Shown one piece after another: positions 24,838-33,475 of a stretch of 64,000 nucleotides of DNA. The DNA lies in assembly GCF_009930795.1 (NCBI RefSeq), contig NZ_CP017146.1, positions 1,674,001 to 1,738,000 on the forward strand, in the 5' to 3' direction. Within the stretch, counting starts at the first letter, position 1; each line of letters opens with the position of its first letter. A model generated the notes under the pieces. The model saw nothing but the letters and a program-made list of their open reading frames with translations. It searched no databases and had not been told where the DNA came from. Made by a program: the position numbers and the translations under genes. Source of the stretch: Marisediminicola antarctica. Lineage in GTDB: Bacteria; Actinomycetota; Actinomycetes; Actinomycetales; Microbacteriaceae.

Positions 24838-26189
24838 GCCCCGGCCGGGCGGACAGATTCCAGCGCTTATTGCGCTGGTACCCGGCCTTGTGGCGGAAAG
24901 CGAACGGCGAGGTCTTCGTGGGCAGCCTGCGTGACCAAGCTGACCATGAGCGGCGATCCGCCCCATCCGTTGCCGACGGTTTCTCTGCATTCGTCAATGG
25001 CGTAGCTCTCCGTCTTGATGCTCGCGTTTCGTTCTGGGCGGCATTGTTGGCGATGGGGTTGGGAGCCTGCGCGTGGATACTCATCCTGATCGGGTGGAGC
25101 GGAGCATCCGGGCCTGGGGGTGAGGTCGGGATGGTCATGGCCGGCGTAGCCCCTGCCCTCACTCTGCTGGGAGTGATCGCGCTCTTCAGAGAACGACGAT
25201 TGATCACCCCGCCCCGCGCGCTCGTTGTTCTCGTGACCCTTCTTGCGGCGCTCGTCTTGGCGGCATTGACACAGCTGTCGTGGGCGCAAGGGTTCCGTCT
25301 GGCCGACGCAAACCAACCCCAGACCGGCCTGGCCGGCGCCCTGGGTGTGCTCTTCGTCATCGCCTGGGCTGTTGGCGCGGTAGGAATCGGACTGCTCGTC
25401 GACGGCGCGTTCGGTGGGGCCGGATTGCCGTCGGCTGCCCGCGTTCCTCTGGCGGCAATCGCCGGCATTCTGATTGCCCCTGCCCTCGGTGTCGGCCTCA
25501 TCAATCCGGCCACGTCTACCATCATCGCAGGAGGCGTCGCGCTGGTGGCTCTCGGCACTCTCAACGGGCAACGCAACCGGACCTCACCCGTACCCGCGAG
25601 GGCAATCCGAGCGCGTTCGACTGATGTTCGCGGCGCAGTTCGCCTTCTCGCAGCCCTTAGCGCCGCAGTCGGTGTCGTTGGGGTTGTTTACGCACTCACC
25701 GGCGCAGGTTGGTCGGATGGTGCAGCCGACGGAACCATTGCTATGGCTCAGGGGATAACGATCCTTCTCGCCTCCGCCATCCCACTCCTGGCGGCATTCG
25801 CGCTCAGCGCTCCGCAACGCCACGGCACAGCGGCGGTCTGGGGGCCGACGAGCCTGATCGTGCTCGAGGTCACTGCTGTCGCAGTCGCCTACCAGGACGC
25901 GCCAGTGAGCCAAGAGATGGCTCCGTGGCTGGGAGTGTCTGCGGCTCTCGGCGGCGGAGCGATCGCATGGTGGACCATCCCACGCCTACGCGGCCCTCTC
26001 GGTCGCCGCATCGCGGTCGGGCTGGCGTTCGGGGGAGGGTATGCAGCGCTCTTCGGTACCACGGTGGTACCTCTGCTCGCCTTCCTAGTTCCGGTCGCTG
26101 CGCTCATACTCGCTTTCCTCCGAGCACGACCCACGCGACCGAAGATTCTCTCGGCGGGGCAAACTCCGCTGCCGGTGCAGAATGCGTAA
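24834..26189 (+). CDS. Multi-spanning membrane protein coupled to PadR
   Basis: 451 residues from GTG 24834, overlapping the PadR stop. The N-terminus (FQRLLRWYPALWRKANGEVF then LRDQADHERRSAPS) is a conserved cytoplasmic segment shared by PadR-linked membrane proteins. About ten hydrophobic helices follow, including VSFWAALLAMGLGACAWILI and IAVGLAFGGGYAALFGTTVV. No transporter signature motif is visible. The role is unknown; the pairing suggests stress-responsive membrane remodelling or permease function. Confidence 0.8.
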   Translation: MSPGRADRFQRLLRWYPALWRKANGEVFVGSLRDQADHERRSAPSVADGFSAFVNGVALRLDARVSFWAALLAMGLGACAWILILIGWSGASGPGGEVGMVMAGVAPALTLLGVIALFRERRLITPPRALVVLVTLLAALVLAALTQLSWAQGFRLADANQPQTGLAGALGVLFVIAWAVGAVGIGLLVDGAFGGAGLPSAARVPLAAIAGILIAPALGVGLINPATSTIIAGGVALVALGTLNGQRNRTSPVPARAIRARSTDVRGAVRLLAALSAAVGVVGVVYALTGAGWSDGAADGTIAMAQGITILLASAIPLLAAFALSAPQRHGTAAVWGPTSLIVLEVTAVAVAYQDAPVSQEMAPWLGVSAALGGGAIAWWTIPRLRGPLGRRIAVGLAFGGGYAALFGTTVVPLLAFLVPVAALILAFLRARPTRPKILSAGQTPLPVQNA

Positions 26190-26204
26190 CGGGAGGGTCC
26201 GTGC

Positions 26205-26705
26205 TCACTGCGGTGAATCGAACATGCGGAAGGAGGCTTTTTCATCGACTGTGACCGCGGCGGACAGGGAGGAACGATCGGCATCAATCGGTGCGGTTTT
26301 GTAATTCACGAGCCCATCGGCGTCGCACGAATCCCCCCACGTGCGATCAACGATTTCACCGCCCGAGGTCAACGCGACCTCATACTCCGTCGCGTCGTCG
26401 CAGAAGATGGTGAGGACCAGCTGATCTGAGTCTGCGCTGAGGGCGGGGAGGGGGTACTCGGCGGGGCCGATACCAGCCTCCGCAAACAGGAAGGACCCAG
26501 GTAAGAGGTCAGGGTCAAAATGCCCAGGGTGTTCCTGCACGAACTCGCTAAGGAAGATCGCTCCCTCCCCGGACAGTTCTTGTTCGGTCGCTGCGGTAGG
26601 TGTCGGTGGCAGCGAAGGTGGCACCCGCTGAGTGTCAGATGCCGTACAGCCACTCAACGACAGCATCCCGATCGTCAGGACCGCCGTCGGAGTAAACTTC
26701 AGCAT
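26205..26705 (-). CDS. Putative lipoprotein
   Basis: 166 residues from ATG 26705. Signal with lipobox LSGC (LTIGMLSLSGCTAS), so probably lipid-anchored on the outer membrane face. The mature part is acidic, with two further cysteines (IFCDDATEYEVALTSGGE and GDSCDADG). No enzyme motif. It is convergent with the PadR-coupled membrane protein, leaving 15 bp between the stops. Confidence 0.75.
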   Translation of the reverse strand: MLKFTPTAVLTIGMLSLSGCTASDTQRVPPSLPPTPTAATEQELSGEGAIFLSEFVQEHPGHFDPDLLPGSFLFAEAGIGPAEYPLPALSADSDQLVLTIFCDDATEYEVALTSGGEIVDRTWGDSCDADGLVNYKTAPIDADRSSLSAAVTVDEKASFRMFDSPQ

Positions 26706-27183
26706 GTGGAATGTCCACCACAGCCGGAGATGATCGCCGTCGATTGACCTCACCGCAGAAGCAGCAAGCGCAACGGTCGACACGTGGTCCCACAGATCCT
26801 CGCAACGCATTCCTTCACCGACGAGCATCTCCTGTGGGGCAAATGCGAAAACGTGGCCTGCAAGCGCGGCGACGGGGAATTTGTCAAGGCGAATGAGGCC
26901 AGGGGGAGTTTAGGCGGCTAGTTTTTGCTCGGCTCTCTGGGCGGGATTGTTGATCCAGGCCGTTGTCGGAATGGCGAGGATCTCGGGGTCGTGATTCGTG
27001 GTGAAGCGTTAGGCGACACATTCGAGTCCAGATCAGAGGATGCTGGTGTCGTTCGCAGGTTTCGGCCGATTCGTCCGCTGACAGCCGTCATGGCTCATCG
27101 TCCGTCCGGCATCGCGAACGGTCAGTAATGGGAGTTTTTCCGTTGGACTATGGACGCACTCGAGGCCACACCGCCTGCGACAG
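26706..27183. other. Gap with a possible gene tail
   Basis: No complete gene. The minus strand at 27005-26910 reads FTTNHDPEILAIPTTAWINN then PAQRAEQKLAA to TAA, which looks like the C-terminus of a decayed gene, with a stop just upstream. I cannot name the family. The remainder shows nothing. Confidence 0.3.
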
Positions 27184-28479
27184 CTACTCGTACCTGAGCG
27201 CGGTGATTGGGTTCTGGCGCGCTGCGCGCCGGGCCGGAATTGTTCCGGCGAGGAAGGCGATACCCATCACAAGAAGCACGACGGTGATCATGGGTATGGG
27301 TGCGAAGACGAGCACTTCAAGCCCCTGCAGGTCGGCAATCACCGTTTCGGCGAGAATCACGTTCGCGACGGCGCCGGCGCCCATCGCACCGAGTGCGCCG
27401 ATCACGCTGCCGAGCAAGCCGATGAAGACCGCCTCAACGCTGAACAGCGTGTAAATCCGTCCGCCGCCCATGCCCATTGCTTTCATGAGCCCGATCTCGC
27501 GAGTGCGCTCCTGCACACTCATCAGCAGCGTGTTGACGATGCCGAACCCGGCTGCGATAAGCGCGATCACGGCAAAGGCGTTCAGCACACCGATGATGCC
27601 GCCGATGATGGACTGAAAGATGCCGATCTGGTCGGCAGCCGTCATAGCGTTGTAGCCGAGTTCTGCCAGATCTGCTTTCAGCGCGCTGAGCGCTTCTTCG
27701 CCAATGCCCGGATCGAATCGCGCAGTGGCGAGGAAGAAGCCGACTTCGGTATCCGCGGGACTGCCGATGGCCTGTGCCTCCCGCAGCGCGTCGGAGAGGG
27801 TCTGGTTGAGCCCAATCCCACTGTCGAACAGCGTCTCGTTCTGCACGCCGGAGATGGTCGCCTCACGTTCGTGTATCTCGCCGCTGTGGTCAGCAATGCC
27901 AATGCTCACGGGCTGACCGACGGCCGATTCCGCGTCGGGAAAGCCGAGGCTCTCGAGATAAGCGCTGGTGAGCAGAACATGATTGCCGCCTTCGGGCATC
28001 GGAGTGCCCGCGGCCAGATCTGGGTTGATCATCTGGATGTTGACATTGATGGCCAGCTCGTACTTGCCGGTGCCGTCGTGCTCGATATAGAGCGGATCAA
28101 GCCGGAGGATCGGATTCACCTCCAACACGCCATCCACGTCAGCAATGGCGTCGACATCTGCAGCGGTCAGGATTCCGCTCGAGAACTCCGACCCGTCACC
28201 CTCGAAACCTCCGCCCACCACTGCCGAATCCGGATCGTATGGCGCCGGCGCCGACTGCGAACCGGGGGCCGCATCCGATGCTTTCGTGATCGACAGCGAG
28301 TCAGGTGCCGCAACGGAGGAGATTTGGTTGTCGATGTAGGTGGAGACGCCGGTGCCGATGGCGCTGGTGATGGTGAGGGTAAAGGCGCCAATGACGATGG
28401 CGGTGACGGTGAGTGCGGTGCGGGTTTTGCTGCGGAAGGTGTTGCTGATGGCAGCTCGGGTGATGTCGAGGGGGTTCAT
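27184..28479 (-). CDS. ABC transporter permease, FtsX/MacB type
   Basis: 431 residues. TM1 (TALTVTAIVIGAFTLTITSA) is followed by a large extracytoplasmic domain (about 50-290) and three C-terminal helices (VLNAFAVIALIAAGFGIVNT; AVFIGLLGSVIGALGAMGAG; VLLVMGIAFLAGTIPARRAA), with the conserved coupling segment REIGLMKAMGMGGGRI. It pairs with the ATPase at 29240-29965. Such systems export or extract hydrophobic molecules or do mechanotransmission. Its ATG overlaps the stop of the DUF2306 gene by 4 bp. Confidence 0.92.
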   Translation of the reverse strand: MNPLDITRAAISNTFRSKTRTALTVTAIVIGAFTLTITSAIGTGVSTYIDNQISSVAAPDSLSITKASDAAPGSQSAPAPYDPDSAVVGGGFEGDGSEFSSGILTAADVDAIADVDGVLEVNPILRLDPLYIEHDGTGKYELAINVNIQMINPDLAAGTPMPEGGNHVLLTSAYLESLGFPDAESAVGQPVSIGIADHSGEIHEREATISGVQNETLFDSGIGLNQTLSDALREAQAIGSPADTEVGFFLATARFDPGIGEEALSALKADLAELGYNAMTAADQIGIFQSIIGGIIGVLNAFAVIALIAAGFGIVNTLLMSVQERTREIGLMKAMGMGGGRIYTLFSVEAVFIGLLGSVIGALGAMGAGAVANVILAETVIADLQGLEVLVFAPIPMITVVLLVMGIAFLAGTIPARRAARQNPITALRYE

Positions 28480-28528
28480 GCTGCTTCTCCTGGGGTGTCG
28501 AGGGTGCGCACGGCGCGTCCGTCGCGGA
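28474..28528. repeat. Duplicated gene junction, copy A
   Basis: 55 bp, 50 identical to 29238-29292. It contains the last codons of the upstream gene (encoding DGRAVRTLDTPGEAA) and the ATGA overlap that starts the next gene. Its twin is the original ATPase end (DGRAVRSLDTPGVAA). This marks the insertion of the DUF2306 gene into the operon. Confidence 0.8.
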
Positions 28529-29243
28529 GCGCACCACGCCCCGACACCCCGCGCTTCCGACGGCCGGACCGTCGCCGGATGATCAACTCCGCGACCACGC
28601 TGTTGATCACGAAGCCCGCAGCGACGAGCTGTGCCTCGCCGAATGCGTCGACCTCACCAAGGGGGATCGTCCACAGCGCGAAGACGAGCGCTTGGGTTCC
28701 GCCGGAGATAGCGATCGCGTAGGCGCGCGTCATCCAGGCTCCGTGCGTGGTGAAGTCGCGACGCGTGATCGCGATCACTGCCATCACAAGAAATATGATC
28801 ATCGGCACGGCGAAGACGAGTCGAACCATCGCGAGTGCGAACTCATCAGTTGGGCCACCGAAGAAGACTGCGAGCCAGATGCTGGACAGTGCCGCGATGA
28901 ATCCAGCGGGGATCAGTGCACGGCCGGCCGCACGGTGCCAACCGCGCCGAATTCGCAGTGCCGGAGAGAACTGGAATGCGCCGAGAAGGCAGAACACGGT
29001 CATCCCCACGATGTGCGCAACGATCGCCACTATTGACGTCCAGAGTAGGTCAATTTCAGTACCAGAACTCACCTCCCCCAGGCGGAGCACACCGCCGATC
29101 ACCGGGAGTGTACCGAGCAGCAAGAGGCCGGTGATGGCAAGCCATCCACTTTCCGGTCGCTGCCGCTCGCTCGTCTGTTTCGCAATCGGGCGGGTGGCCG
29201 TCAGCCTTTGGTCGATCGAGATGCTCTTGTCGAGGGCGTTCAT
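28476..29243 (-). CDS. DUF2306-type membrane protein inserted in the ABC operon
   Basis: 255 residues from ATG 29243. Six or so helices, including WLAITGLLLLGTLPVIGGVL, LIPAGFIAALSSIWLAVFFG and FVINSVVAELIIRRRS, with the conserved GWHRAAGRALIPAG and FTTHGAWMTRAYAI segments of DUF2306 proteins. The last 15 residues (DGRAVRTLDTPGEAA) are not family sequence but a copy of the ATPase C-terminus, brought in with a duplicated junction. It is translationally coupled on both sides. Confidence 0.82.
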   Translation of the reverse strand: MNALDKSISIDQRLTATRPIAKQTSERQRPESGWLAITGLLLLGTLPVIGGVLRLGEVSSGTEIDLLWTSIVAIVAHIVGMTVFCLLGAFQFSPALRIRRGWHRAAGRALIPAGFIAALSSIWLAVFFGGPTDEFALAMVRLVFAVPMIIFLVMAVIAITRRDFTTHGAWMTRAYAIAISGGTQALVFALWTIPLGEVDAFGEAQLVAAGFVINSVVAELIIRRRSGRRKRGVSGRGALRDGRAVRTLDTPGEAA

Positions 29244-29292
29244 GCTGCTACTCCTGGGGTGTCGAGCGAGCGCACAGCGCGCCCGTCGCGGA
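29238..29292. repeat. Duplicated gene junction, copy B (original ATPase end)
   Basis: Twin of 28474-28528. It holds the 3' end of the ATPase gene plus the ATG of the DUF2306 gene. Because both copies preserve reading frame and ATGA overlap, every gene in the operon stays translationally coupled. Confidence 0.8.
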
Positions 29293-29965
29293 TGAAGAGC
29301 TGGCGGTCGCATCGCGTCGCCAGTTCGGGGTCGTGGGTGACGATCACCAGGGTGATGCCGTGGTCTCGGTTGAGGGTGAAGAGGATGTTTTCGACCAGGG
29401 CACCGGTGATGGTGTCGAGGTTGCCGGTGGGTTCGTCGGCGAAGATGACCTTCGGGTTGTTCACCAGGGCGCGGGCGATGACGACTCGTTGTTTCTGTCC
29501 GCCGGAGAGGGTGACTGCCTTGTTTTTGGCTTTGTCTGCCATTTCCAGTTGTTCGAGTACTGCCATGCCGCGGGTTTTGCGTTCCCGGGCACTAACACCG
29601 GCGATCTTCAGGGGCAGCACCACATTGTCGAGCACGGTGGCGTTGGGGGTGAGGAAGAACTGTTGGAACACGAACCCGAAGTCCTGGTTGCGCAACCGGT
29701 TCAGTTGCCGCACCGACAACTCATCGGCGTTGGTGTCGCCGACCATCAGGGTGCCGTCATCCGGTTGGTCCAACAACGCAAGCAGGTGCATCAGGGTCGA
29801 CTTGCCCGACCCGCTCTTCCCCACAATCGCGATCGACTCCCCGGCATACACCGACAGCGACACACCAGCCAACGCATCGAACCGGGCGGTGCCCTTGCCG
29901 TAGGACTTACGGATGTCGTGGGCCGTTAGCAGGGGAGGATTCAGAGTTGTGGCGATGGGGTTCAT
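29240..29965 (-). CDS. ABC transporter ATP-binding protein, MacB/LolD type
   Basis: 241 residues. Walker A GKSGSGKST (49-57), Q-loop near 101, signature LSGGQKQR (153-160), Walker B VIFADEPTGNLD (173-184) and H-loop in VIVTHDPELA. These are diagnostic of the lipoprotein/antimicrobial-peptide exporter ATPases that pair with FtsX-type permeases. It starts inside the stop of the MDR gene (ATGA) and ends inside the start of the DUF2306 gene. Confidence 0.95.
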   Translation of the reverse strand: MNPIATTLNPPLLTAHDIRKSYGKGTARFDALAGVSLSVYAGESIAIVGKSGSGKSTLMHLLALLDQPDDGTLMVGDTNADELSVRQLNRLRNQDFGFVFQQFFLTPNATVLDNVVLPLKIAGVSARERKTRGMAVLEQLEMADKAKNKAVTLSGGQKQRVVIARALVNNPKVIFADEPTGNLDTITGALVENILFTLNRDHGITLVIVTHDPELATRCDRQLFIRDGRAVRSLDTPGVAA

Positions 29966-30966
29966 TGCTGCTGCTGCTCCTCGGCGGTGTTCTGGTGGGT
30001 GGCGGTGATGGTGATCTTTCCCTTGACGTGCTCTTCAACGAAGTAACGGATTGCCTCAGGTGTTTCAGCGAGCGGGTAGCTGCGGTCGACCGCTGGCGTG
30101 ATGGTGCCGGCCTCGATGAGCTCCCTAAGTGCCTCGAGGTCGGCGCCGCTGGCGACCGCGGTGAGGGGTCGAAGGTTCTGGGTCACGAACATGCCCAGCA
30201 GCACCGCTGCGAGCATGCGTCGGATCGGACCGAGCACGCGTCCCCCATTGCCCGACGCCAGCACAAGAGTTCCGTGACGAGTGAGGGCCCGCCGGCACTC
30301 GGCCAGCGATCGGTTGGCGACGAGGTCGATGACCACGTCGTAACGAGCCTCGCCCGTCGTGAAGTCTTCGACCGTGTAGTCGATGACGTGGTCTGCACCC
30401 AACGACCGCACGAACTCGAGATTCGCCGTGCTGCAGACGCCCGTCACTTCGGCCCCATAAGCCTTGGCCAGTTGCACGGCGAAGGAGCCGACTCCGCCGG
30501 ACGCCCCGTTGATGAGCACTGTGTCGTCCGGCTTGATCTTCGCGACATCCCGCACCCCCTGCAGCGCCGTTGTTGCGGCGGTCGGCACGGCAGCCGCCTC
30601 GCCGAAGCTGATTCGCGTTGGTTTGTGAGCGAGGCGCTTCGCCTGGGCGACGGTGTATTCGGCGAAGCTGCCGGCATCCACCTCTGCATACACCTCGTCG
30701 CCCACGCTGAAACGGCGCACGTTGTCGCCCACAGCCTCGATCACGCCGGCCACATCCCTGCCCCGCGTCGAGACCTTGGGCCGCCGGAGGCCGAACGCCA
30801 ACCTCGCAACGAAGAGTTCACCCCGCATGAGCAGCCAATCGGCGGCGTTGATGGATGCTCCCTGAACCCGGATGAGCACTTCGTCCTTCGCCGCTACGGG
30901 CCGGGCAACAGTCTCGTATTCGAGAGTGTCAAGTTCGCCGTAGCGGTGTTGGGTTATTGCCTTCAT
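29962..30966 (-). CDS. NAD(P)-dependent MDR dehydrogenase heading the ABC operon
   Basis: 334 residues from ATG 30966. Paralogue of 9344-10333 with the same landmarks: VLIRVQGASINAADW, TRGRDVAGVIEAV, VLINGASGGVGSFAVQLAKA, HVIDYTVEDF. It lacks zinc ligands. The C-terminus ends in a Gln run (AEEQQQQ) and overlaps the ATPase start. A redox enzyme as first gene of an ABC exporter operon suggests the pathway modifies or detoxifies the exported compound. Two PadR-like operator sites precede it. Confidence 0.9.
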   Translation of the reverse strand: MKAITQHRYGELDTLEYETVARPVAAKDEVLIRVQGASINAADWLLMRGELFVARLAFGLRRPKVSTRGRDVAGVIEAVGDNVRRFSVGDEVYAEVDAGSFAEYTVAQAKRLAHKPTRISFGEAAAVPTAATTALQGVRDVAKIKPDDTVLINGASGGVGSFAVQLAKAYGAEVTGVCSTANLEFVRSLGADHVIDYTVEDFTTGEARYDVVIDLVANRSLAECRRALTRHGTLVLASGNGGRVLGPIRRMLAAVLLGMFVTQNLRPLTAVASGADLEALRELIEAGTITPAVDRSYPLAETPEAIRYFVEEHVKGKITITATHQNTAEEQQQQ

Positions 30967-31051
30967 CGTTCCCGGCGCGGGCTGAGTGCGTGAGCTCACG
31001 GTTTTTCTCCCTGAATGGTTTTTCTCCCGCGGCTGCGGTGAGGCTTCACGA

Positions 31052-31073
31052 TACTGTGCGACACACATTATCG
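31052..31073 (+). promoter_or_regulatory. Putative PadR operator, site 1
   Basis: 22-bp site beginning TACTGTGC. The half-sites ATACTGTG and CACATTAT form an imperfect dyad with 5-bp spacing. It is the same motif as at 31103-31124 (inverted) and 33818-33839, and lies about 85 bp upstream of the MDR start (30966). Confidence 0.7.
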
Positions 31074-31102
31074 CAACACACTGGACCTGGCAACCTGATT
31101 CA

Positions 31103-31124
31103 CTATAGTGTGTGGCATACAGTA
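31103..31124 (-). promoter_or_regulatory. Putative PadR operator, site 2
   Basis: The same 22-bp motif on the minus strand (reads TACTGTAT and ends CACTATAG), 43 bp upstream of the DUF6326 gene at 31167. With site 1 it sits in the divergent promoter region, so one regulator could control both directions. Confidence 0.7.
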
Positions 31125-31166
31125 GTGCGCGACCAAGCGCACGCAACGAGACCGAAAGACGAACCG

Positions 31167-31643
31167 ATGACCAACCGAACGAACACCCCGAAGCCGCTCG
31201 ACAACCCGCCGATCCCCGTACAGGCCAAGCTCGCCGCCGCATGGACCAGCTTCATGTTCCTCTACATCTACGTCGACTACCTCGGCCTGTACAAGCCCGG
31301 GTCCATCGACGACATCCTCGACGGCGTCGTCTTTGTGTTCGACATCAACCAAGCCTTTGTCGTCATCGGGCTCACGTCCGTGGCCATTCCGGCCCTGATG
31401 GTGATGCTCTCCATGACGCTGCCCGCCCGGGTGAACCGCGCAACGAACCTCGTCGTGGCATCGCTCTACATCCCCTACTCGGCCTTCAACCTGGCCGGTG
31501 GGTCCTGGCTCTACTTCTACGGCCTCGGCGTCGTGCTCGAGGTGCTGCTTCTGGCTTTCATCCTGCGCTCTGCCTGGACCTGGCCTCGAGCCTCCGCTGT
31601 CGCAGCCGGTCCCGTGACGACCGACCTTCGACGGTCCGTGTAA
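31167..31643 (+). CDS. DUF6326-type membrane protein
   Basis: 158 residues from ATG 31167. Four helices (AAWTSFMFLYIYVDYLGLYK, FVVIGLTSVAIPALMVMLSM, NLVVASLYIPYSAFNLAGGS, WLYFYGLGVVLEVLLLAFIL) with the motif YVDYLGLYKPG typical of a small uncharacterised membrane family. It diverges from the MDR/ABC operon and shares its operator-bearing promoter region, so it is probably co-regulated. Confidence 0.8.
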   Translation: MTNRTNTPKPLDNPPIPVQAKLAAAWTSFMFLYIYVDYLGLYKPGSIDDILDGVVFVFDINQAFVVIGLTSVAIPALMVMLSMTLPARVNRATNLVVASLYIPYSAFNLAGGSWLYFYGLGVVLEVLLLAFILRSAWTWPRASAVAAGPVTTDLRRSV

Positions 31644-31927
31644 ACGCGCCTCGGAAAGTCCTACGGCGTGAAGCCCGCCGCCGCGGACACCGGGCCGACC
31701 GTGACCAGCTCAGTCGCGGTGTGCGCAGAGAACCTGCTCACGAACGGTCCGGTGCCCGCGCGGGGGCTCACTGGCCGGTGAAACAACGCCCGTGATCGGG
31801 ACCCTGCTGCGGGCAACCATCCTGGGGTCGTCGCGGCCCCGGACCCAGCCCCGGCGTTCCGCCCCGTCTCGCCAGGGCAGCTGCACCCAGTTGTCGCGCG
31901 TGCTGCGCCGCACGATCAACCGGTGGG

Positions 31928-32349
31928 TCACCATGATTGCCGCCCCCGTCGAGCCTCAGGGCTCGGCGGGGGTTCGCCATGTTCAGCCAGCGGCCGTCTG
32001 CCGCCCGAACACCCGGACTGCTTCACGGTCATCCGGTCCGAAAGCGGGCCGGTCACAACCGAAACCGTGTACTCACTCTTCACGGTGAGGGAGACCTGTT
32101 GACCATTCCATATGCCCTGAGAATGCCGGTTCCCGGGGATCCCCGCCCACCAATTCAGCCGCCTCTTCGGGCAGCATGTCTCTTTCTGCTTGAGGAGCAG
32201 ACAGGAGGCCGGGCGTGCTGCTGGCGAGCGCGTCATCCCTCATCAACCCTTCGATCACAGGGTCGATTGGCTCGAGGCTGAGCGAGCACCCGCTGAGCGT
32301 CGCGACCGCTGCAAGAGTAGAGGGACCATGGCCGGCGAGTTGTCGTCAT
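31928..32349 (-). pseudogene. Lipoprotein gene with frameshifts
   Basis: Three frames in order give a lipoprotein: MTTTRRPWS from ATG 32349; then LAAVATLSGCSLSLEPID and RDDALASSTPGLLSAPQAER, MLPEEAAELVGGDP (lipobox LSGC); then GIWNGQQVSLTVKSEYTVSV and VTGPLSDRMTVKQSGCSGG to a stop at 31928. At least two indels (near 32310 and 32125) break it. Codon bias follows the frame switches. The exact 3' end is uncertain. Between 31644 and 31927 I see no gene. Confidence 0.5.
31943..31972. terminator. Strong GC-rich hairpin
   Basis: 13-bp stem (CCCCCGTCGAGCC with GGCTCGGCGGGGG, one G-T pair) and TCAG loop, near the 3' end of the broken lipoprotein frame. No T run follows on either strand. It is possibly a terminator for convergent transcripts. 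Confidence 0.5.
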
Positions 32350-32458
32350 GCGGCCAACCCATGTTTTCCTCCGCGGCATTTGCCAGACCCCAGAACGACT
32401 GGCCTGTCTACCTCTACCTCAGGAAAACTCCTCCGGCGCGAGGCGGTTGGCGCGAGGA

Positions 32459-32492
32459 GTGTGGATGTGCGTGGAGTGTGGATGTGCGTGGA
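32459..32492 (+). repeat. 17-bp perfect tandem repeat
   Basis: GTGTGGATGTGCGTGGA occurs twice in tandem, 24 bp beyond the 3' end of the HAAS membrane gene (32516). Recent slippage duplication; no function evident. Confidence 0.75.
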
Positions 32493-32515
32493 GAAGTCCG
32501 CCTCCCAGTCCGCTT

Positions 32516-33475
32516 TTAGCGCGTACGCCTCTTCTTGCTCGCCCGTACCCACCCGCCGATGGCGTCGCTGGCAGTGATCAGCAGGACGAAAACGATCACG
32601 ACCACCGCGATGACGTCCGCCCCTGCGGGCCATCCCACAGCACGGAAGTAATCGTCGCTGAGGAGGCGGCCACTGGCCGCGAGCCAGACGGCTGGCACAG
32701 CTAAGAGTGCGACGAAAACGGTGTTCGCGATCGCGTTCAACGTCGACCAGCCGGTGTAGTACGCAAGGAGATGGAAGGGGATGCTGGCGATCGCGATCAG
32801 GAGAGCGATATAGAAGACGCCGGACTCCCACAAGCCAGAATCGACAGGACCAACTCTGGCACCGTCCGGGCCCTCGACAGCGCCCACGGTCTGGATGAGG
32901 ACAAGGGAGATCACGATGACCGCGAGGAAGATCACGCCGCCGATCAAGGCACTGAAGCGGTCGCGTCTGTCGCGCACTTCGGGCAGGGACGACGGATCCC
33001 AGGTGGCTGTGCGCTTCGTACGAACAGCCGACACTCGCTCGATGATGGCGAAGACGAGCGTGGTGAAGAAGGCGATGGACATCGCTGTCTCAAGAGCGCT
33101 GTACAGTGCGCCGCTGAACGCCACGTCAGCAGGGGAGCCGTCAGCGAAGGTCACCAGGGCAAAGATGACGAACCATAGAGGAACGAGAGTCGACAGCAGC
33201 AGCTTGAGTATCCGGACGTAGTCGAGATAGAACTCGGGGCCGATCAGGTGCAGGGATCTGTCGGAGTAGCTCGCGGCAAGGCGCGCGGGCGCGCCAAGTT
33301 CTGTGAGCACCTGGCGCTCTGCGGAATCGGCGTCCACCCCGGCTTCACGCCGGTCGTCGATGGCGTCGGCGATGAGCGCGCGCAGCTCCGCCTCGATGTC
33401 CTGGCGCTGTCGTTCCGGCAGGCTGCGGAGGGTTGCCGCGACGTAGCGGTCAGTAGGGGAAGACGTTGCAGTCAT
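32516..33475 (-). CDS. HAAS-type membrane protein coupled to PadR
   Basis: 319 residues. The N-terminal cytoplasmic domain (RYVAATLRSLPERQRQDIEA, ELRALIADAIDDRREAG, LTELGAPARLAASYS) is a HAAS/permease-prefix domain that recurs in proteins encoded beside PadR regulators. Six hydrophobic helices follow (LLLSTLVPLWFVIFALVTFA to DVIAVVVIVFVLLITASDAI). It overlaps the PadR stop by 4 bp. The domain is proposed to couple regulator and membrane; the substrate is unknown. Confidence 0.85.
   Translation of the reverse strand: MTATSSPTDRYVAATLRSLPERQRQDIEAELRALIADAIDDRREAGVDADSAERQVLTELGAPARLAASYSDRSLHLIGPEFYLDYVRILKLLLSTLVPLWFVIFALVTFADGSPADVAFSGALYSALETAMSIAFFTTLVFAIIERVSAVRTKRTATWDPSSLPEVRDRRDRFSALIGGVIFLAVIVISLVLIQTVGAVEGPDGARVGPVDSGLWESGVFYIALLIAIASIPFHLLAYYTGWSTLNAIANTVFVALLAVPAVWLAASGRLLSDDYFRAVGWPAGADVIAVVVIVFVLLITASDAIGGWVRASKKRRTR

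Noticed and set aside
31768-31980. 70-codon minus-strand frame past the broken lipoprotein
   Set aside because: Arg/Gly/Pro-rich, overlaps the strong hairpin; may be the frameshifted tail of the lipoprotein but cannot be supported separately.
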